This document shows, one piece after another, positions 40,225-53,970 of a DNA stretch of 64,000 bases; the first letter of the stretch is position 1; the number at the start of each line of letters is the position of its first letter. The stretch is taken from positions 434,001 to 498,000 of the forward strand of contig VXAZ01001682.1 of assembly GCA_013399875.1 (NCBI GenBank), written 5' to 3'. This DNA comes from Gymnorhina tibicen (lineage: Eukaryota; Chordata; Aves; Passeriformes; Artamidae). The translations under genes were made by a program, and so were the position numbers. Below the pieces are notes generated by a model. That model did not search any database and had not been told where the DNA came from. It saw only the letters and a program-made list of their open reading frames with translations.

Positions 40225-40735
40225 CAGAAACCCAAGTCTGCTCCTGTCCCATGCCAGGACATCGACCTGTTGGAGCAAGTCCAGAGGAGGCCACCAGGGG
40301 GACCAGAGGGATGGAGCACCTGTGCTATAAGGAAAGGCTGGGAGAGTTGGGATTGTTCAGCCTCGAAAAGAGAAGGCTTTGGGGGGACCTAATTGCAGCT
40401 GTCCAGTACCTGAAGGGAGCGCCGACAGAAAAGATGGAGAGGGACTTTTTACCAGGGCATGGAGTGACAGGACAAGGGGGAATGGCTTCAAACTGAAAAA
40501 GAGTAGGTTTAAATTAGATTTCAGGAAGAAATTCTTTACTCAGAGGATGGTAAGGCCCTGGCACAGGTTGCCCAGAAAAGTTGTGGGTGCCTCACCCCTG
40601 GAAGTGTTCAAGGCCAGGTTGGATGGGGCTTGGAGCAGCCTGGTCTAGTTGAAGGTGTCCTGTGGCAGGAGGGGTAGGAAATGGATGATCATTGAGGTCC
40701 CTGCCAACCCAAACAATTCAATGATTATATGACTA
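40225..40735 (+). mobile_element. CR1 LINE 3' end, sense
   Basis: Translation from 40258 gives [11 protein letters not shown], the CR1 ORF2 C-terminal segment. A frameshift then leads to text reading '[19 protein letters not shown]'. The end reads 'ccaggttggatggggcttggagcagcctggtctag' and 'aacccaaacaattcaatgattatatg'. It is a dead copy. A CTCF-like core lies at 40289-40304. Confidence 0.93.
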
Positions 40736-43700
40736 GTACTAAGCAGGGCCGGATTTTATTTTAAAGCCATATATAGCATTTAAAACAACAGAAACTCTGA
40801 GTTGTTGAGACACATCAGAATTTAGAAGAAACTTCTGTAGCCTTTTGTATTCAAAAAGGCATCGTGAAGCATTTGACATTTTGGTGTGTCAAACAGGTTA
40901 AATGAATAGCTGATAATCATGTAGCTGAACACTGGCATCCATTTGATAAAAATATAAAGGCATTTGGAAACTCCAGCAGATCAAAGAGCACCAAAAAACG
41001 TTTCATTTGTATGTTGAAAAGCCGGTGTGATGTCACACTTTTCAAAGGCCTTGCAAACAAGGCCTCAGAAGGAAAAAATTGTTGCAGAGGCTTATTAGCA
41101 GCTTTAGTAGACACTGACAGTAACCCGAGCTTGGAAAGAAAATAAGAATAATAAATAAAATAGAATTTTGTTGGCACTGCCCCAGAAAGTTGGTAACTCA
41201 CCGGAAAGAAAATTTTTTTCCAAAAACATCAGAGTTGCATGTGGTTTCAGCTGAGTCTACTTTCTCCCCCTGAACAACACATTTTACTGAAAGAGCACAT
41301 GTCTTAAAAAAAAGGAGTTAAGTCTCAAAAATCTCTCCCAAGTGCTTTGGAGGTTCCTGAGAAAGACTGGAATGCTGGCTCAAACAATAAGGGGGTAATG
41401 ATGTGCAAAGTAACCACCCAGGTGCAAGGGCGGAGGACACAGCCCCCACCTCAGCCTACAGCTCGGTGTTGAACAAGGTAAGGAAAGATGTTGATAAAAG
41501 GCAGATCCTCCAAGGTAGGATAATGCTTTTTATAGTGCCAAAGTACTTACACAAATGGCTCAGCTGTGAAAACTTCCCTCCTGGAAAGCACCAGGACAAT
41601 CACGCGTAGCCTGAAGGTTTTCACCCCTTCTGATGATGTTTTCACCACCATTGACAAACTGTGCTGACTTGAGAGGCAGCTGTGGCACCTTGGGAGGTGT
41701 CATGGACCATCAAAGACCCACAAATTGTTCCCTGATCCACACATTTCATCGCCCAGTTGAAACTCCCTGCCTGAGGGGAGGTACTTGGGCATTCCTACCT
41801 GAACCTAAGTGTTTATAATCCATGGAACTTCGATGGTCCCTGGTTTCACTCCACCCCTGACAGGTCAAGACTGTGATCATCACTTTGACCAACAGATGCT
41901 TAAACCACTGCAACCAAGTTTCATTGTAAGGTCCATGAATGGTGAGATCTTTCTACTCTTAACAATTCCTTCTCTTTCTTATACATTTTCTTAACTGATA
42001 TTTTTATTTCTTTATGTTGCTATATTACTATAGATAATAATAACCAAAATAGCTACATAAGTGATTTTCATTGCAACCAAATTGTTCTAAAATAAACCCT
42101 ACATATACATATATTTACAAGCACCAATCATTCAGTGTTGTTCCCCTCTAATCCACCTCAAGGGACCTATTAACAAGAACCTGGGTTACCCTTGCCTTCA
42201 CAGGTGGGTCATAACAGCTCCCAAGGCCAAGCTATCAGAAATAGAAAATTTTAATGCATTTATTGGTATCCTGCCCCTGGCAGATGCCGAAGGGCTTTGT
42301 ATACATGCTGTTTTGTGTGTGGATATGCTCTGTAGACAGTGATACGAAAACAGAAATACCTTTGCAGTGGAAAAGCTTGCAGAGGATCAAAGGTTTGCCT
42401 CATTTCCACATCTTCTCTTTTCCACTTTCCATGTCCATCTCTTTGAAAATCACTGTCAAAATTGACCTGTTTATACAAAGGGAGCTGATTTGGGCCCACT
42501 ACAGTGTTATTTGTGTAGCACAGCCATTCTGCTTCCATCCTTCTCTGCACTGCTTATTTCTACCTCACCTAGACTCAGCTTTACCCCCTCAGAAGTACAG
42601 ACCAGACTGATGCAAAAAGACAAAAAAACCCCCTAGAGATTACAAAATCAAACTTCTAATTAACATCTCAAATTCCAGTTGAGTGCTAGCATCTTAAATT
42701 GCTGGTGTTTAACAGCATAAGCAATTTCTGGTACCTCAGCAAGGTTTGGAAATAAGAAGTGGCAGAGGCAAATGGTGCAGATGAATATGCACCTCATGAC
42801 ATGAAAAAAAGGATATTACAGCTATTTCTTACCCAGAGGTAAGTTTCTCCGAGGCTGAATTAACAAAATGACAGTGCTCTGATTAGACTGCCCTGTTAGT
42901 TTTGCACTAAGGTCACTTGCGGATCTTGGGATTTTTCATGGAAAGATTGAGGCAACAAAATACCTGCCTGGTTTGCAGGATCCCAGATCCAGCAGCCAGC
43001 ACTGATTCCCTGCAGCACTGCACAGAGAGACTGGATTAATCTGCATCCTGTTTTCATTGGTCTGTCACCCAGCACAGGGTGATGGGGGGGTTCCTCTCTC
43101 TTCTCAGAACAGGAAGTCTTGAAGCCCCCCAACCCTCTCTGAAGAAGCAACACAGTCCATCATCCAAAAGCAATGAGCAGGGGCTCTTTCCATCTTAGAG
43201 GAAAGCTGTAGCTCTCACAGATGTCATGTTCTTTTACACAAGCGGTGGGATCAGTGTTTGCCTCAAAGCAAGATGTATCTTACCCTTTGTGTTATGTCTG
43301 TAATTACAAGTTTCAGAAGGAGAAGTGTTCACCCCTGGTGTCAAAAGAAGATGGAGCACAATCTTCATTGGCCCATTGTGTAAAAGCACAAGAGGACTGG
43401 TCTGCTCTGAGTTCATGGGTAAAGGGGAGCTCTGGGTTCCTCCACTGCCTCTGTGCCTGTTAAATATAAAGTGTGTGATAAGCCCTTGGAGGAAGATCAC
43501 AACCAGATCTGGATCCCAGATGAACTTTGGTGCAGATTCCAGCAGCAAGAACAAGAACAGAGCAGAGCCTGGAACATATTGTTGTAAAATAATCACTGAT
43601 AGATGTGTATGTTTCTAGTGTGAGTTGAACACAGGGTTTTAAGCTCATAATTTTAGGCTTGGAATCTTGCCTTTCGTGTTTATATACTTACTGCAAGAGT

Positions 43701-44399
43701 CAACTCCTACTCTTTTCACTTTCCAATAGTACCTTCTGAAGTCAGTGAGTCTGCTGAGAGAGCAGATAACCTTTTATTCAGATCAACATCTGAACTGAAT
43801 CACCGGGCAGCAGCCGTGAAAGAGGTGAAGTGGGATTCCAATCAACAGCCTTAAGTCAGCTTGGGCTTCATGATCTGATGAATTTCCCTGGTGGAAAACC
43901 CATCTCCATCTGATTCCGCATTGTCTCAGCTGTAGCTAAAATCCTTAAAAACCTTTCCCCATCTCCCACTATTGCAAAGCCTGCAGTTAAATTCCAGTTG
44001 CAAGAGTAAGTGTGTATTTACTCCTATAGAGCATGAGAGATTCTGCTGAAAATTTTACAGGTGTTTTTATTTACATCTGTGTCAGTGAGGTCAGAATCTC
44101 TCCCAAAACATTCCGGTTTTTGTGTTGGCTATCAAATATGTTCACGCAAACTAAATCTATCTTATAAATCACCTTGACAGTCCTCATAATTCAACATTAT
44201 AGGGTCCTTTGCAGAAAGAATTGTCTCTCAGCTGATGCAAGAGGATGGACAAGATAACCTAAGAGAGTTCTATGTATATGAAAAATTAAATTATTGACCC
44301 TTTTCTTATTCCATTGGATTCCACCCATTCAGGAGCAGTTATATCCCAAACATTAAGGAGATTTCTCTCCATTAGCTCCCTAGATCTCTTTGCTGGTCA
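40736..44399. other. 5' flank with a possible LTR
   Basis: Apart from the LTR candidate, nothing is recognised. Frames of 118 (plus) and 96 (minus) codons overlap at 42254-42610, which argues that neither is coding. Confidence 0.5.
41600..42215 (+). mobile_element. Possible solo LTR of an endogenous retrovirus (ERVL-like)
   Basis: The stretch has the look of an avian LTR. It contains an AATAAA polyadenylation signal at about 42092. An AT-rich segment precedes it, and the end reads '...cttcacaggtgggtcataaca' with terminal ACA. I cannot define the 5' boundary or a target-site duplication, and no adjacent coding region (gag, pol or env) is seen, so it would be a solo LTR. Recognition is from memory and orientation is inferred from the polyA signal. 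Confidence 0.35.
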
Positions 44400-44660
44400 A
44401 TAAGGTGCTGCAGTCTTCTGCTTAACATTTTCTGTCTTTATTTTCTGTGCTCCAAGAGTCATTATTCTACATTTATCTGCACCGAACTGGATTTGTCACC
44501 TTTTTGCCCCATTACTTAAATGATCTAAGACCTTCTGTGTCTGACTGCATTGTTCTTCATTGTTTACCTCTCCTCGCCCACTCCTGTCACCCAGAAATCT
44601 TGCTTTAGATAATTTCCCAGTCATGTCTGTAAATAATAAAGCATTTAAAGAGCCACGGTA
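44400..44660 (-). mobile_element. Ancient CR1/L3-like LINE fragment, antisense
   Basis: 'attattctacatttatctgcaccgaactggatttgtcacctttttgccccattacttaaatgatctaagaccttctg' parallels the reverse complement of old CR1 elements ('tgcatttatccacattgaatttcatctgcc...'). '...gtctgtaaataataaagc' corresponds to the next conserved phrase. It is very diverged. Confidence 0.62.
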
Positions 44661-47600
44661 TAACACTCATAGTGAAATGCCTTCTCACTTGAGACACGGA
44701 AAATAAACACAATTTCTGTATGTTTTACACATCTTAGTCTGATGCCTTCCTGTCACTCTCTGCTACCCACAGCCTTCAGATGCAAAAGGCACATATTGAA
44801 GCTGCCAATGCAAACATTTATTTATGAGCTGACTATATCAGGGTCATAAATCAAAGGAATATTTTCCACCTAACTGGACTTCCTAGGTTGGAAAATAACC
44901 CTATGAGTACATTGGTAGCTGTGAGGCTTAACAATTATGCAGATCTTTTCTGCCAACTTGAATGGCAGGGAAAAGAAGTGATGTGGTGACTTTCTTCAGA
45001 ACTACGCTTTCCCTCCTAGCTGGAGAGAACCCCTTCTCCTCACTGGTATGGCACATTCAAGGATAAAGCCAAGCTGGTCAGGTCAAGCTCTTCCTCTTTC
45101 TCATGGTAACATCTCTGCAAAGCTTCTGAGAGACATTTTTGACTGCAGAAAAAATTTTCAGAATTTTTTACAAAAAATGCACCAATATTATTGGTCTGGA
45201 CAAACTTACTGGAATTACATTTAGCCACCCACCAGCAACAGATCAGTGCAGCATTACTGCAGTGCTCTTCAACAGTTTAAACAGACAAGCACAAACTTTG
45301 GACAAACAGCAATAAGCCATTAGGGAAGCTAATAAAACAAAAAGTAAAACATCTGCTATTACAGCATCATTGCTTCTACAGTTTTTTTCTTCCCCTGCGC
45401 TATAGATATTTAATACAGAAAATCCTATAACATCTTAATTTCTAATTTTCTCCTCCAAAAATTCCCTTTCACAAATGGGTTGAGGTGGGTAGATGAGCCA
45501 TCAGAAGATAACTTAGCTCCCAGTTCACTTCTGGATCCTGGTCTGTTCACAAGGCACGGCTCACCAAGCTGAGAGACAGAGGAGGACCACTAGGTCATGT
45601 CTCCCCACCAGAGTAAGGGTAGGTAGCTAAAGGGAAGCTGAGAGCTCAGCAAATTTCCTCGGTAGCTCTGTTTGGCTGCTGCTGCCCTCAAAACCAAGCA
45701 ACTGGGGTGAACAGCCCGTATCTGAAAGCTTACCTGGCTGCAGGTTTGAAAAGTTTGGAGCTTCTCTTGAACTGAAGGTACTAAGTCTCATAAAAATGTG
45801 ACCAGAAGTTTATCTAAAGGGGGGGAAAGAAGTTTATCTGAGGGGGAAACATCAGGCCACGAGGCACCTGAATTTGAAAACAGAAGAGATACCTTCCTGA
45901 TGTATTGCCAAGACAACCTGTTTTATAGTTTTGAAAACATGCTCCAGCAATTACAGCTCCTTGAAACCTTCAAGATGGACCTATAACACATTTTACCACG
46001 CCTTTTATAATAAAATAACTGAAGACTATCACCTTTCTACTAGAGCAGTCAAGATGGTCATACTGGATTTGTCCACATTAGAGCTGTAGTGTAGATCAGG
46101 ATTTGCCTTGGAAGTAAATTTCTCAGTCACACTTCCTTAGACAGAATGGAATTGCACCTGAAATTTATTTCATTTTAGATTAAACTGAACCAAAAGAACT
46201 GAACAACCTCAGGCACTTGAGCCACAAATAGTAATCTCTGAGATAAGTCTACAGACACATTTTACTGTGCGGATGTGAGATATCCGGTTTTGGTGGCTTA
46301 TTATTTTATTGCTATGCTGGCAATTTGGATCTGAATTACATTTCCCAAGAAAACACACCTATAAGGTGATTGCCACCTCCTGACAGTTTTTATACTGACA
46401 TGTAAAAAATCCCTGGCAGAAAAGACCAGCGAGGACGTGGTGTTGTGAAGACTGTGGAGTCTTATGAACTCTGTGAAAAACATGAGAGGAGTTAGGGAAG
46501 GATGTTGCTACTGGGAAAAAAAAAGGATAAAGGAGGTACAGGGAAATCAGAGGGACACTGAAGTAATGAAGAAAAGTTTGGAGAGTGGAAGTGGAGTAAA
46601 CAGTAGAAAGAGCTACAGGAAAGAGTAAATGGTGGATAAAGAACAAGTCCTCTCTAGGCTGTCAGAGAACAGGATGCATTTTAAGACAACTTCTGTTCCT
46701 TGTGAATGGACAAAACCAGTTATTTTTACTTTCAAACGAAATATCTTGTTCTGGACATGGATAACACTGTCTTCCCCTTTTAAAAGGCAGGAAGAGTATA
46801 GCTTGGGTTAGCCAAACTCATTAGTTTTGGACACCTGTCTCACGGATGGAAAAGAAGGAGTGGCACAGAGACACAGACACACACACAAACACCAAACTAA
46901 CTCACCACAACTTCTGAATACTTCAGCCCTCCTCCTATTCTTCACTCCACTCACTGAGCATTGTCTTTAAATCAGGTTGCAAAGTCTTCCAGCATAGAAA
47001 CCATGTCAAAACTATTACTTTGCTTTCCCTGAAACACCTCAGCATATTTTTTTCAGCTTTACAAATAAATAATCTTCACTTCTACCTGTGAACGTGAGAG
47101 CAGGCAAGTTTAGTAGAGAAGAGCAGAAGTCTGAGACACGTCCTTCACTCGTGGTGACCAATAAATGTCACCATCTGCAGCAGTTCATTTCAGTCTTGAT
47201 TCTTCCTCAAGCTTCCAAGCGTACAATTCTATGGATGAAGGGACCTCGAAATAAAATGCGTGAGCAGATATTTTCCCTTCCTTCCTTGACACCCTGCACG
47301 AACTCTCAAAGCCATGATGATTGTTTGCATCGCTATGAGCAGCAATATTCAAATGACAAACATTATAAAGCTACCAAGTTGAGGCTGCTGGAAATGCCTA
47401 GAACTGGCCAGTGCTACTGAATCCTAAATCAAGCCTTTCCATATGTTTTTTAGGGCAAACTGTGGAGATATTGAAGGGACTGGCAAAGCCCAGCATTCGT
47501 TCACAACTGAAGACTGTTTCCCTCCCATCTGTCCTAATGGAAAAAGGAAGCAGGAGCAAAGCCCTTCCCCTCGGTTCCCCTCCTCCCTTTTGCAGCCAGG

Positions 47601-48684
47601 GCTGGTAGAACACGCAGCAGAGACATGCTGCATGCCATTAAGGGTGGTAGCAGCAAACAGACTCTCCAGAAACACCAGGGATTGTCATGTTCTCAAGTGC
47701 AGTAGCTAACACACAGCCGAGAAGTTTCTGGATGAGCAGTTCACAGAGGCTGCAGCAGAGGTTACCAGTTTGGTCAGACTTCCCGCTGTCCGTCAGCAGA
47801 GATCTCTTCTCCCAGGCTCTCATTACTCTGCAGAGGTTGCTCATTGAGAGCCCAGCTCCCCCAGCACTGAAATGTGAACAGATGAAAACCAAGACCAGGA
47901 GACCAGGGAATTTTGCTGGATGTGTATTTGCACCCTCAGTCTCTCACTTCACAAAACTGCCCATTTTTTATTGTCATCCTTAGCAGATCTTTAGGAAGTA
48001 TCTCTGTGGATTGACTGTCTTTTGCTCTTTCATTGGATTTTGGAGTGGAATATCCAATAACAGCTATTTCTTGTGCTGAGGGGGTAGGAGTATGTCCACC
48101 TCTAAAGAAACAGCATTTATAAAGCAGTTCTTGCTTTCCCTGCCTGTTGGAGAAGAGAGGATCATCCTCATGCTTAACTCTTTCTGGAGCTCACACAGGG
48201 ATCAGAAACTGGGGAAGGAACTGAATTTAATTTAGCAGGCTTGGGAGAAAGGATAATGTAGAGTCTTGAGGCACTACTGGTGCTTCACCAATTACCTCTG
48301 GAGTGCCATTTCAGCCTTTTGAGTGCTGGGTAATGTCCATCATGAAAGCAGATGGGGTATGGAAGCTCAGTGCGTATGCAGAGAATGACTACCTGCAGGC
48401 TTTCCTGCTGTTAATAAGGCACATCCAAGTTAATTTAACTAAGTCTATTCATTCAGAGCATCAGCAGAATTTCAATCTAGGAAGTCAAGAGTCACAAAAT
48501 AAACCAGTACTTGAATTTGGTTGTCAAATTCCATTTAGACATGTATTCTAACAGTAGGCAATCCCACCTGAGTTTATGTGAGTCCAAGTCTTATATTTCC
48601 CCGTAGAACCAATTTCTATGAGTATTCTCCAAATATTTTAACTCTTAGCATTTTTCTTAAAATAAATTTTTTTTTTTGAGAGAA

Positions 48685-48721
48685 TTTTTTTTTCTATCAC
48701 AGCATTTTTTTCTATCACAGA
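48685..48721. repeat. 18-bp tandem duplication in a T-rich stretch
   Basis: TTTTTTCTATCACAG occurs twice, 18 bases apart, after a T12 run near 48667. Confidence 0.85.
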
Positions 48722-49703
48722 AATATGAGTCTTTGTTTAAAAGTGTCAGTTTATATAGCATTGTACATTTTTCTCTTAATCCTTGCACAATAAAGTTTTC
48801 CACTGGCACTTCATTGCATCTGGCTAGCTTGATGCTTTCGTAAGTTTGCAGTTTCTGTCTCCTTTTGCTTATTCCATCAGAGAAGCTGGAATTGGCCTGA
48901 AGTCCCTAGTAGCTTGAGTTAATTTGGGAAGAAATAGTGTCAAAAATTCCACCCAGAAATGATGCTAAACAAATGTTCAGGCAAGAAATTTCTCCCTCTA
49001 AATATTTCATCATGACAGATTCCCAGGACATGTTCCTGCTCAACCCCTTCAGGACTGGACTAATCAGTTACTTCAGACAAAATTCATCTCCACCAACTTC
49101 TCCTGTCCACAGTGCAGATGTCTGTACCCAAGTGTTTAACCTCCCATGGAGAGCTCGGGGTTCAGCATAGCTCTGACCAAAGATGATTATTTCACCAAGG
49201 ATAGTGAATTTTATCATATCCTGAGCTCTACTGACCATATGGATCAGCTCTGCACTACCTTTAGAGGACGTGGGGCTTGCTCAGGTGGGGATGGAATGGC
49301 CGAAATGCAGATTAATGTATTCAGCCACATGTATTTTAGGGAGTTGTACACCCAGTGTGGGAGCAGAGCACACTCAGGGTGGGTGGCATCTTAGCAGGCA
49401 GACTCCAACATATCCCTCCTGGGGATGTGCAAACATATTTCAGCAGCTAATAATTAAAATTAATGGGGATGAATTTTAATAGGAGTAGCAGAAGGCAGCA
49501 CATTCCTGGCACAAGGGGGACATCGTGTCTGCTGTGGAACATCTGGATGCTCCACTTCCCAACAAATCCCAGGAAACTGGGCAAAATAAGCAGTTTTTCC
49601 ATTTCCTTCTTATATCTTACAGCCAAATCATTCTTGCTAAAATTAAGGCAGAGGTTTTTGGGGAAAGAAATAATATTAAAAAAAATCCAAACCTCAAACC
49701 AAC

Positions 49704-49726
49704 AAAATAATAATAATAATAATAAA
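49704..49726. repeat. (AAT)n microsatellite
   Basis: Six to seven AAT units lie in an A-rich context. Confidence 0.92.
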
Positions 49727-50303
49727 ACTAGAAAGAAATACCTCATAAATAGGCAGACAGAATATTTCAGTCAAAGCAGTTAAAGCTATTCCATGGTTGT
49801 ACGAAAATCTGGCAAAACTTTCAAAAAGAGGGGTCATACAGAAGTGGCAGTGTTGGGAAGCCTTATGGGCTGCACTGTGAGCTCTGACTGTTCTAGTTCC
49901 CAAATAAAGGCCCAGATAAGACTTAAAGCCTCACATTAAAACTGGTCTCATTTGCTCCTTCATTTTGAGAGGGGCTTTTCCATAGACAAGAGGTTAATAA
50001 TAAGATACTGGAAAGGGTTCAGAAGGTGATTGCATGGTTTAGGTCAAAAAAAGATTTAATGTACACAATCATTTCCTGCTGTAATTGCACCTAAGTGTAT
50101 CTATATTTAATTGCCCAGGTTTTCTTTCACAGCACCTTTAAATTGTTGTTCCACTACCTGTGAAATGAATGGGACTTGATGTTTAAAAACACTGTATGCT
50201 GAGCAAACCACTAACAAGGGAGATGTTTTTAGTATGTATTTAATGGGATAAAGACCACCATAGATTATCACAGTTAAGAACCTTCCTTAGCCTGAAAGAA
50301 TAG

Positions 50304-50338
50304 TTTTTTTTTTAAATAAATAAATAAATAAACAAATA
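50304..50338. repeat. T-run and (AAAT)n microsatellite
   Basis: A T10 run is followed directly by AAATAAATAAATAAATAAAC. Confidence 0.9.
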
Positions 50339-52384
50339 GAGTTTACTGTGAAAAAGCCAGCTTCTCGAAAGGTTGTGGGAGACTTTGCTTACAGTTGAAC
50401 CCACCTAGGGAACTGCTGTCTTTAGTTTTATTTAGCCCTGAAAGAGCTTCTTATTTCAGGATGGGTGGGCAGGGGCTGGCATCAACATAGGTAGGACTGC
50501 AGGGATACGGAGTCCTCTGTGTCACTCTGTGTCGCATTTGGTTGCACAGAAGCCATGAGAGCAGATGCATCTGATTTACTTGCTTTTCCTCCAGAAGGGT
50601 GTGGAATATTGTCTTTTTTTTGGTATCAGTCAGGATGTTGCTATAAGAGACAGCCAAGGACCTTGAGACAGTAACTAACTGAGCCTGGGAAGCTGTTACC
50701 TGTCTCATAATGTTGTACCTAGTGATGTTTTCCATGGTAATTTTTTTTCAAAAAAACTACTGTTTTCAGAACTGAGAGACCCAAAGCTTGATATCTACTT
50801 ATCAATGTTAGTTTGTACCTGAGTGGAAGCGGACAGAGGTGCAGGGCATTCAGGGCTGACAGACACATCCATCACACCGACCACTACCAGGCTGAGTTGA
50901 GCCATGAGTCCAGTGTACCCAGAGGAATGCTAAGAGGATCTGCAGCATGAAACCAAATGGTTTCTTTTCAGTTTGGGAATAAACCCAATGCAATTATGGA
51001 GCTCTACAAGCTCGAGGTGAGGTCTTGCCTTTTTAAAGAGCTCTGTGATGTGGAAAGCTACAGAGGGAGCAACAGGTTAAATGAATGGGCAACGGCAGCC
51101 AAAATGCAGCCTGAATAGATAAAAAGTAACACATGATGGAGGTGAATCTCCGCTTTAAAAAGTTTAGCCCTAAATATGTCCTTGACTATGCCAAAGAACT
51201 TCATAGAGCCAGAAGTTTTTCCCCTTTAACATTTTTCTTTTAGCTAAAATTATACTGGTACTGCATTATTATATTATCACAATGGTGTATTTTTTCTTTC
51301 CCTTTCTCTTCTCTCACATACACAAAATCAATAGAAATATTGAAAATGTCCTATTTTCCCTCTTTTATTATAAAAAGACTTTTGCAGCAGTCAGAGGTTG
51401 TGGGGTTTATGATTAGGCAACATTGCTAACAGGGCCTAGACAGATAGGAACATGAAATACAACAAAAGGTTGAAAATTATAACTGAATTTAGGGCTGTCT
51501 GACCCTTGATTTTTCAACACTGAACCCTTTCTTGAGTCTCTCATGGCCAGTGAAACAAGTTAATGGTGCTAGAAAATGAAAAGTCCCTTTTCTGTTTTGT
51601 CTTTTAATAATTTAAGGGCACCTCCAGCAACCAAAACAAATATATTTATCATTGCACACAAAGCCTTTAGGCGTGAACTCTAAAGAGGCACATTAGTGTC
51701 AATGCATCTGGTACACTGTCACTTTCCAGTTTAGTTTAACTCTTGCTTCTCCTTTTTCCTGACTCTTGTGTCTGAAGAGATGTTGCTTGATGGTGGGTTT
51801 TTTTTTTTCAGAAAAGAAAAACAAGTTAAATAGGTATTATTTATATAAAAATACACAAGCATGCAAAAATCTCTTGGCAAAATTCAATAGTTTGACTATG
51901 CAGAAGATCATGTTCAACAGTAATAATGGACGCACTTGATCTAAGAGCTGTGAAATAGCAGTATCTCTTCACTCCTCATCAGTCTGCTTGCATGTGGGCA
52001 GGGTGGTTTTATTCACTATAAAGAAAAAATTGTACAGATGAACAACAAAATAACCCCCGGAAGGAATTTTCTCAGAGTAAGTAATACATGAAGGATTAGA
52101 GCAGCAGCCGTGTTGCAGACAACAGGACTGCAAGCTTAAATCTGGAAGGAGTGAAAAGATATAAGCATGCATAAGAATCCTCGTGTTTGGTATCTCTTCA
52201 GAAGCTGCATTTCATGGTGGAATTATATCATGGGGATCAGCTTGGGGCAACGTTCTTTTGCATCATTACATCCAGCAGCCCACTCTAGATCATGAAGCAA
52301 GTCAAGTCAGGAGTAAACGGGAAAAATTACTGCTCTGCATGTTAGCAAACAGTCCTGCAAAGGTGGAACCCTGAGAGTTCACAA

Positions 52385-52490
52385 ACCCATTTTTACAGAA
52401 GGAAAAATAAAGGCAGAGCATCTGGGACAAGGTCACACGGTAAAGTCATTGCTCAAGGCAGACTGAGATGTCAGCGCTTTTGGCTCCCAG
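52385..52490 (-). mobile_element. MIR-like SINE remnant, antisense
   Basis: 'cccatttttacagaaggaaaaataaaggcagagcatctgggacaaggtcacacggtaaagtca' matches the reverse-complement MIR core, including the 'aaggtcacac' phrase. Confidence 0.6.
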
Positions 52491-53249
52491 AGCCGTGCTT
52501 TGAGTAGTGAACCAAACGCTCCCGTTCAGCAAGAAGTGAAATGTTAATGTCTGAGGAGCGGGGAGAGTTTACCTTGGCACATCAGCAGCACCGCAGGTTA
52601 ATCAGGGTAACATCAGCACAGTGGCACTCCCAGAAGCCAAGAGATGCTGAACTGCAGCTGCAGTCTTGTGACAGCCTGCAAGGGTCAGCCCAGCTGGCCC
52701 CCAGTGTCCGGGAGCCAGCCTGACCTAAGGTGGGTGGCCCACAGGGGAACAGCACATCAGCATCCACAAGGAGTCCCTCCCAAAAAACAGGCTGATCTGT
52801 GGGGCAGTACAATCACCCCAAGGACATCCTCATTTTCATCCAACAGACATCTGTGAGCAAGCTCAGCGCAGCCAGTCCTGGAGCCAGGACGTGCCTGGGA
52901 GGACTGATTTTGCTGTCTTTAGCCCTAGTTTCAGTAATCAGTTCCCTTGGCTTTAGTGGCACCAGCCATTATTTACCTTACTGTGAAAGAAGCAGCAACA
53001 CAGAGGAGGTTTTCAGTTTCCCACTGGAGTTCTGTCTTGGACACTGTCTTGCAGCCAAGCAGAATTATCAATCTCTTCTCCCAAAAGCTCTCGTCTCAGG
53101 GCTGGAAATCTTGAGATGCTGAAGGTCAGGAGATTTAAGGTACATTGGCAGAGCTCTATATCTCCAGCTTGCATTATTCTGGGTGCTGGCCAACGCTATC
53201 AGTCTCTTGCCAAAAAGGAATAGCTATTATGGCATTGATTTTCTGCCAC

Positions 53250-53274
53250 AAAAAAAAAAAAAAAAAAAAAAAAA
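53250..53274 (+). repeat. Poly(A) run of 25
   Basis: A pure A25 follows TTCTGCCAC and precedes GAGTGACTT. It could be a retroposon tail or a simple repeat. I see no target-site duplication or recognisable element upstream. Confidence 0.95.
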
Positions 53275-53950
53275 GAGTGACTTCTAGTTAAATGCAACAG
53301 TAGAAAATGCTTCAGCCTTTTACTGCAAAAAAAGGCTGTGTCTTGGTCTGTGTGTCTTGGTCTGTGATGGCTAAGTCTGGACTAAAATATTTTCAACACC
53401 AGCTCTGCACAGAAGAATTAGAAAGAGCCAGTAGAAACAACTGGTATGCAAAGAGCAGATTTTAGAAGTTGTTACAAATTGATCCCAAATACCAGAGGCT
53501 CCCAGTGACAGCAAGAAAAATGGTTATAAAGCTAATAATTGTGCTGGAATGGTAACATTCCACAGCAGGTTCAGATCTGTAGGCTGTATCCATCATAGAT
53601 GGATAGGGCCACACCACAGCAGTGATTTTTTTCAGTGTTTGTCTGTTGAAAATTTTATCTGCTTATTAACAAACATAAGCCCAGTCCAGGCTGCACCAAA
53701 CACTTCAGCTTCAAACAAACAAACAAAATCCATAGTGACAATAAATATTAGTCACTAAGTAATTCCTAAGCTTTGTTGACTATCTAGATCACTTGGCCTC
53801 TGAGAACATCTTTTCCTGCTGGATTTCTAGTACATTCACCCTGTTTTGGCTAAGAACCTATATAATCCAAGTTTTTGGTTTTATTTTTGGCATGTCTTTT
53901 TTTTCCAGGGCTTGGCCAGAGTGCAGAGGAAGAAAAAGTATGAAAGAGAT

Positions 53951-53970
53951 GGAGAGAGAGAGAGAGAGAT
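53951..53970. repeat. (GA)n microsatellite
   Basis: GGAGAGAGAGAGAGAGAGAT is a short dinucleotide tract. Confidence 0.9.

Larger units (their letters stand above)
44661..52384. other. 5' flank, nothing coding recognised
   Basis: Long AT-rich stretch with (AAT)n and (AAAT)n tracts. No CR1 was recognised over nearly 8 kb, an unusually repeat-free interval for this window. Confidence 0.5.

Noticed and set aside
42254..42610. Overlapping plus- and minus-strand frames as a possible exon or processed pseudogene
   Set aside because: Both frames are equally open, and no protein family is recognised in either.
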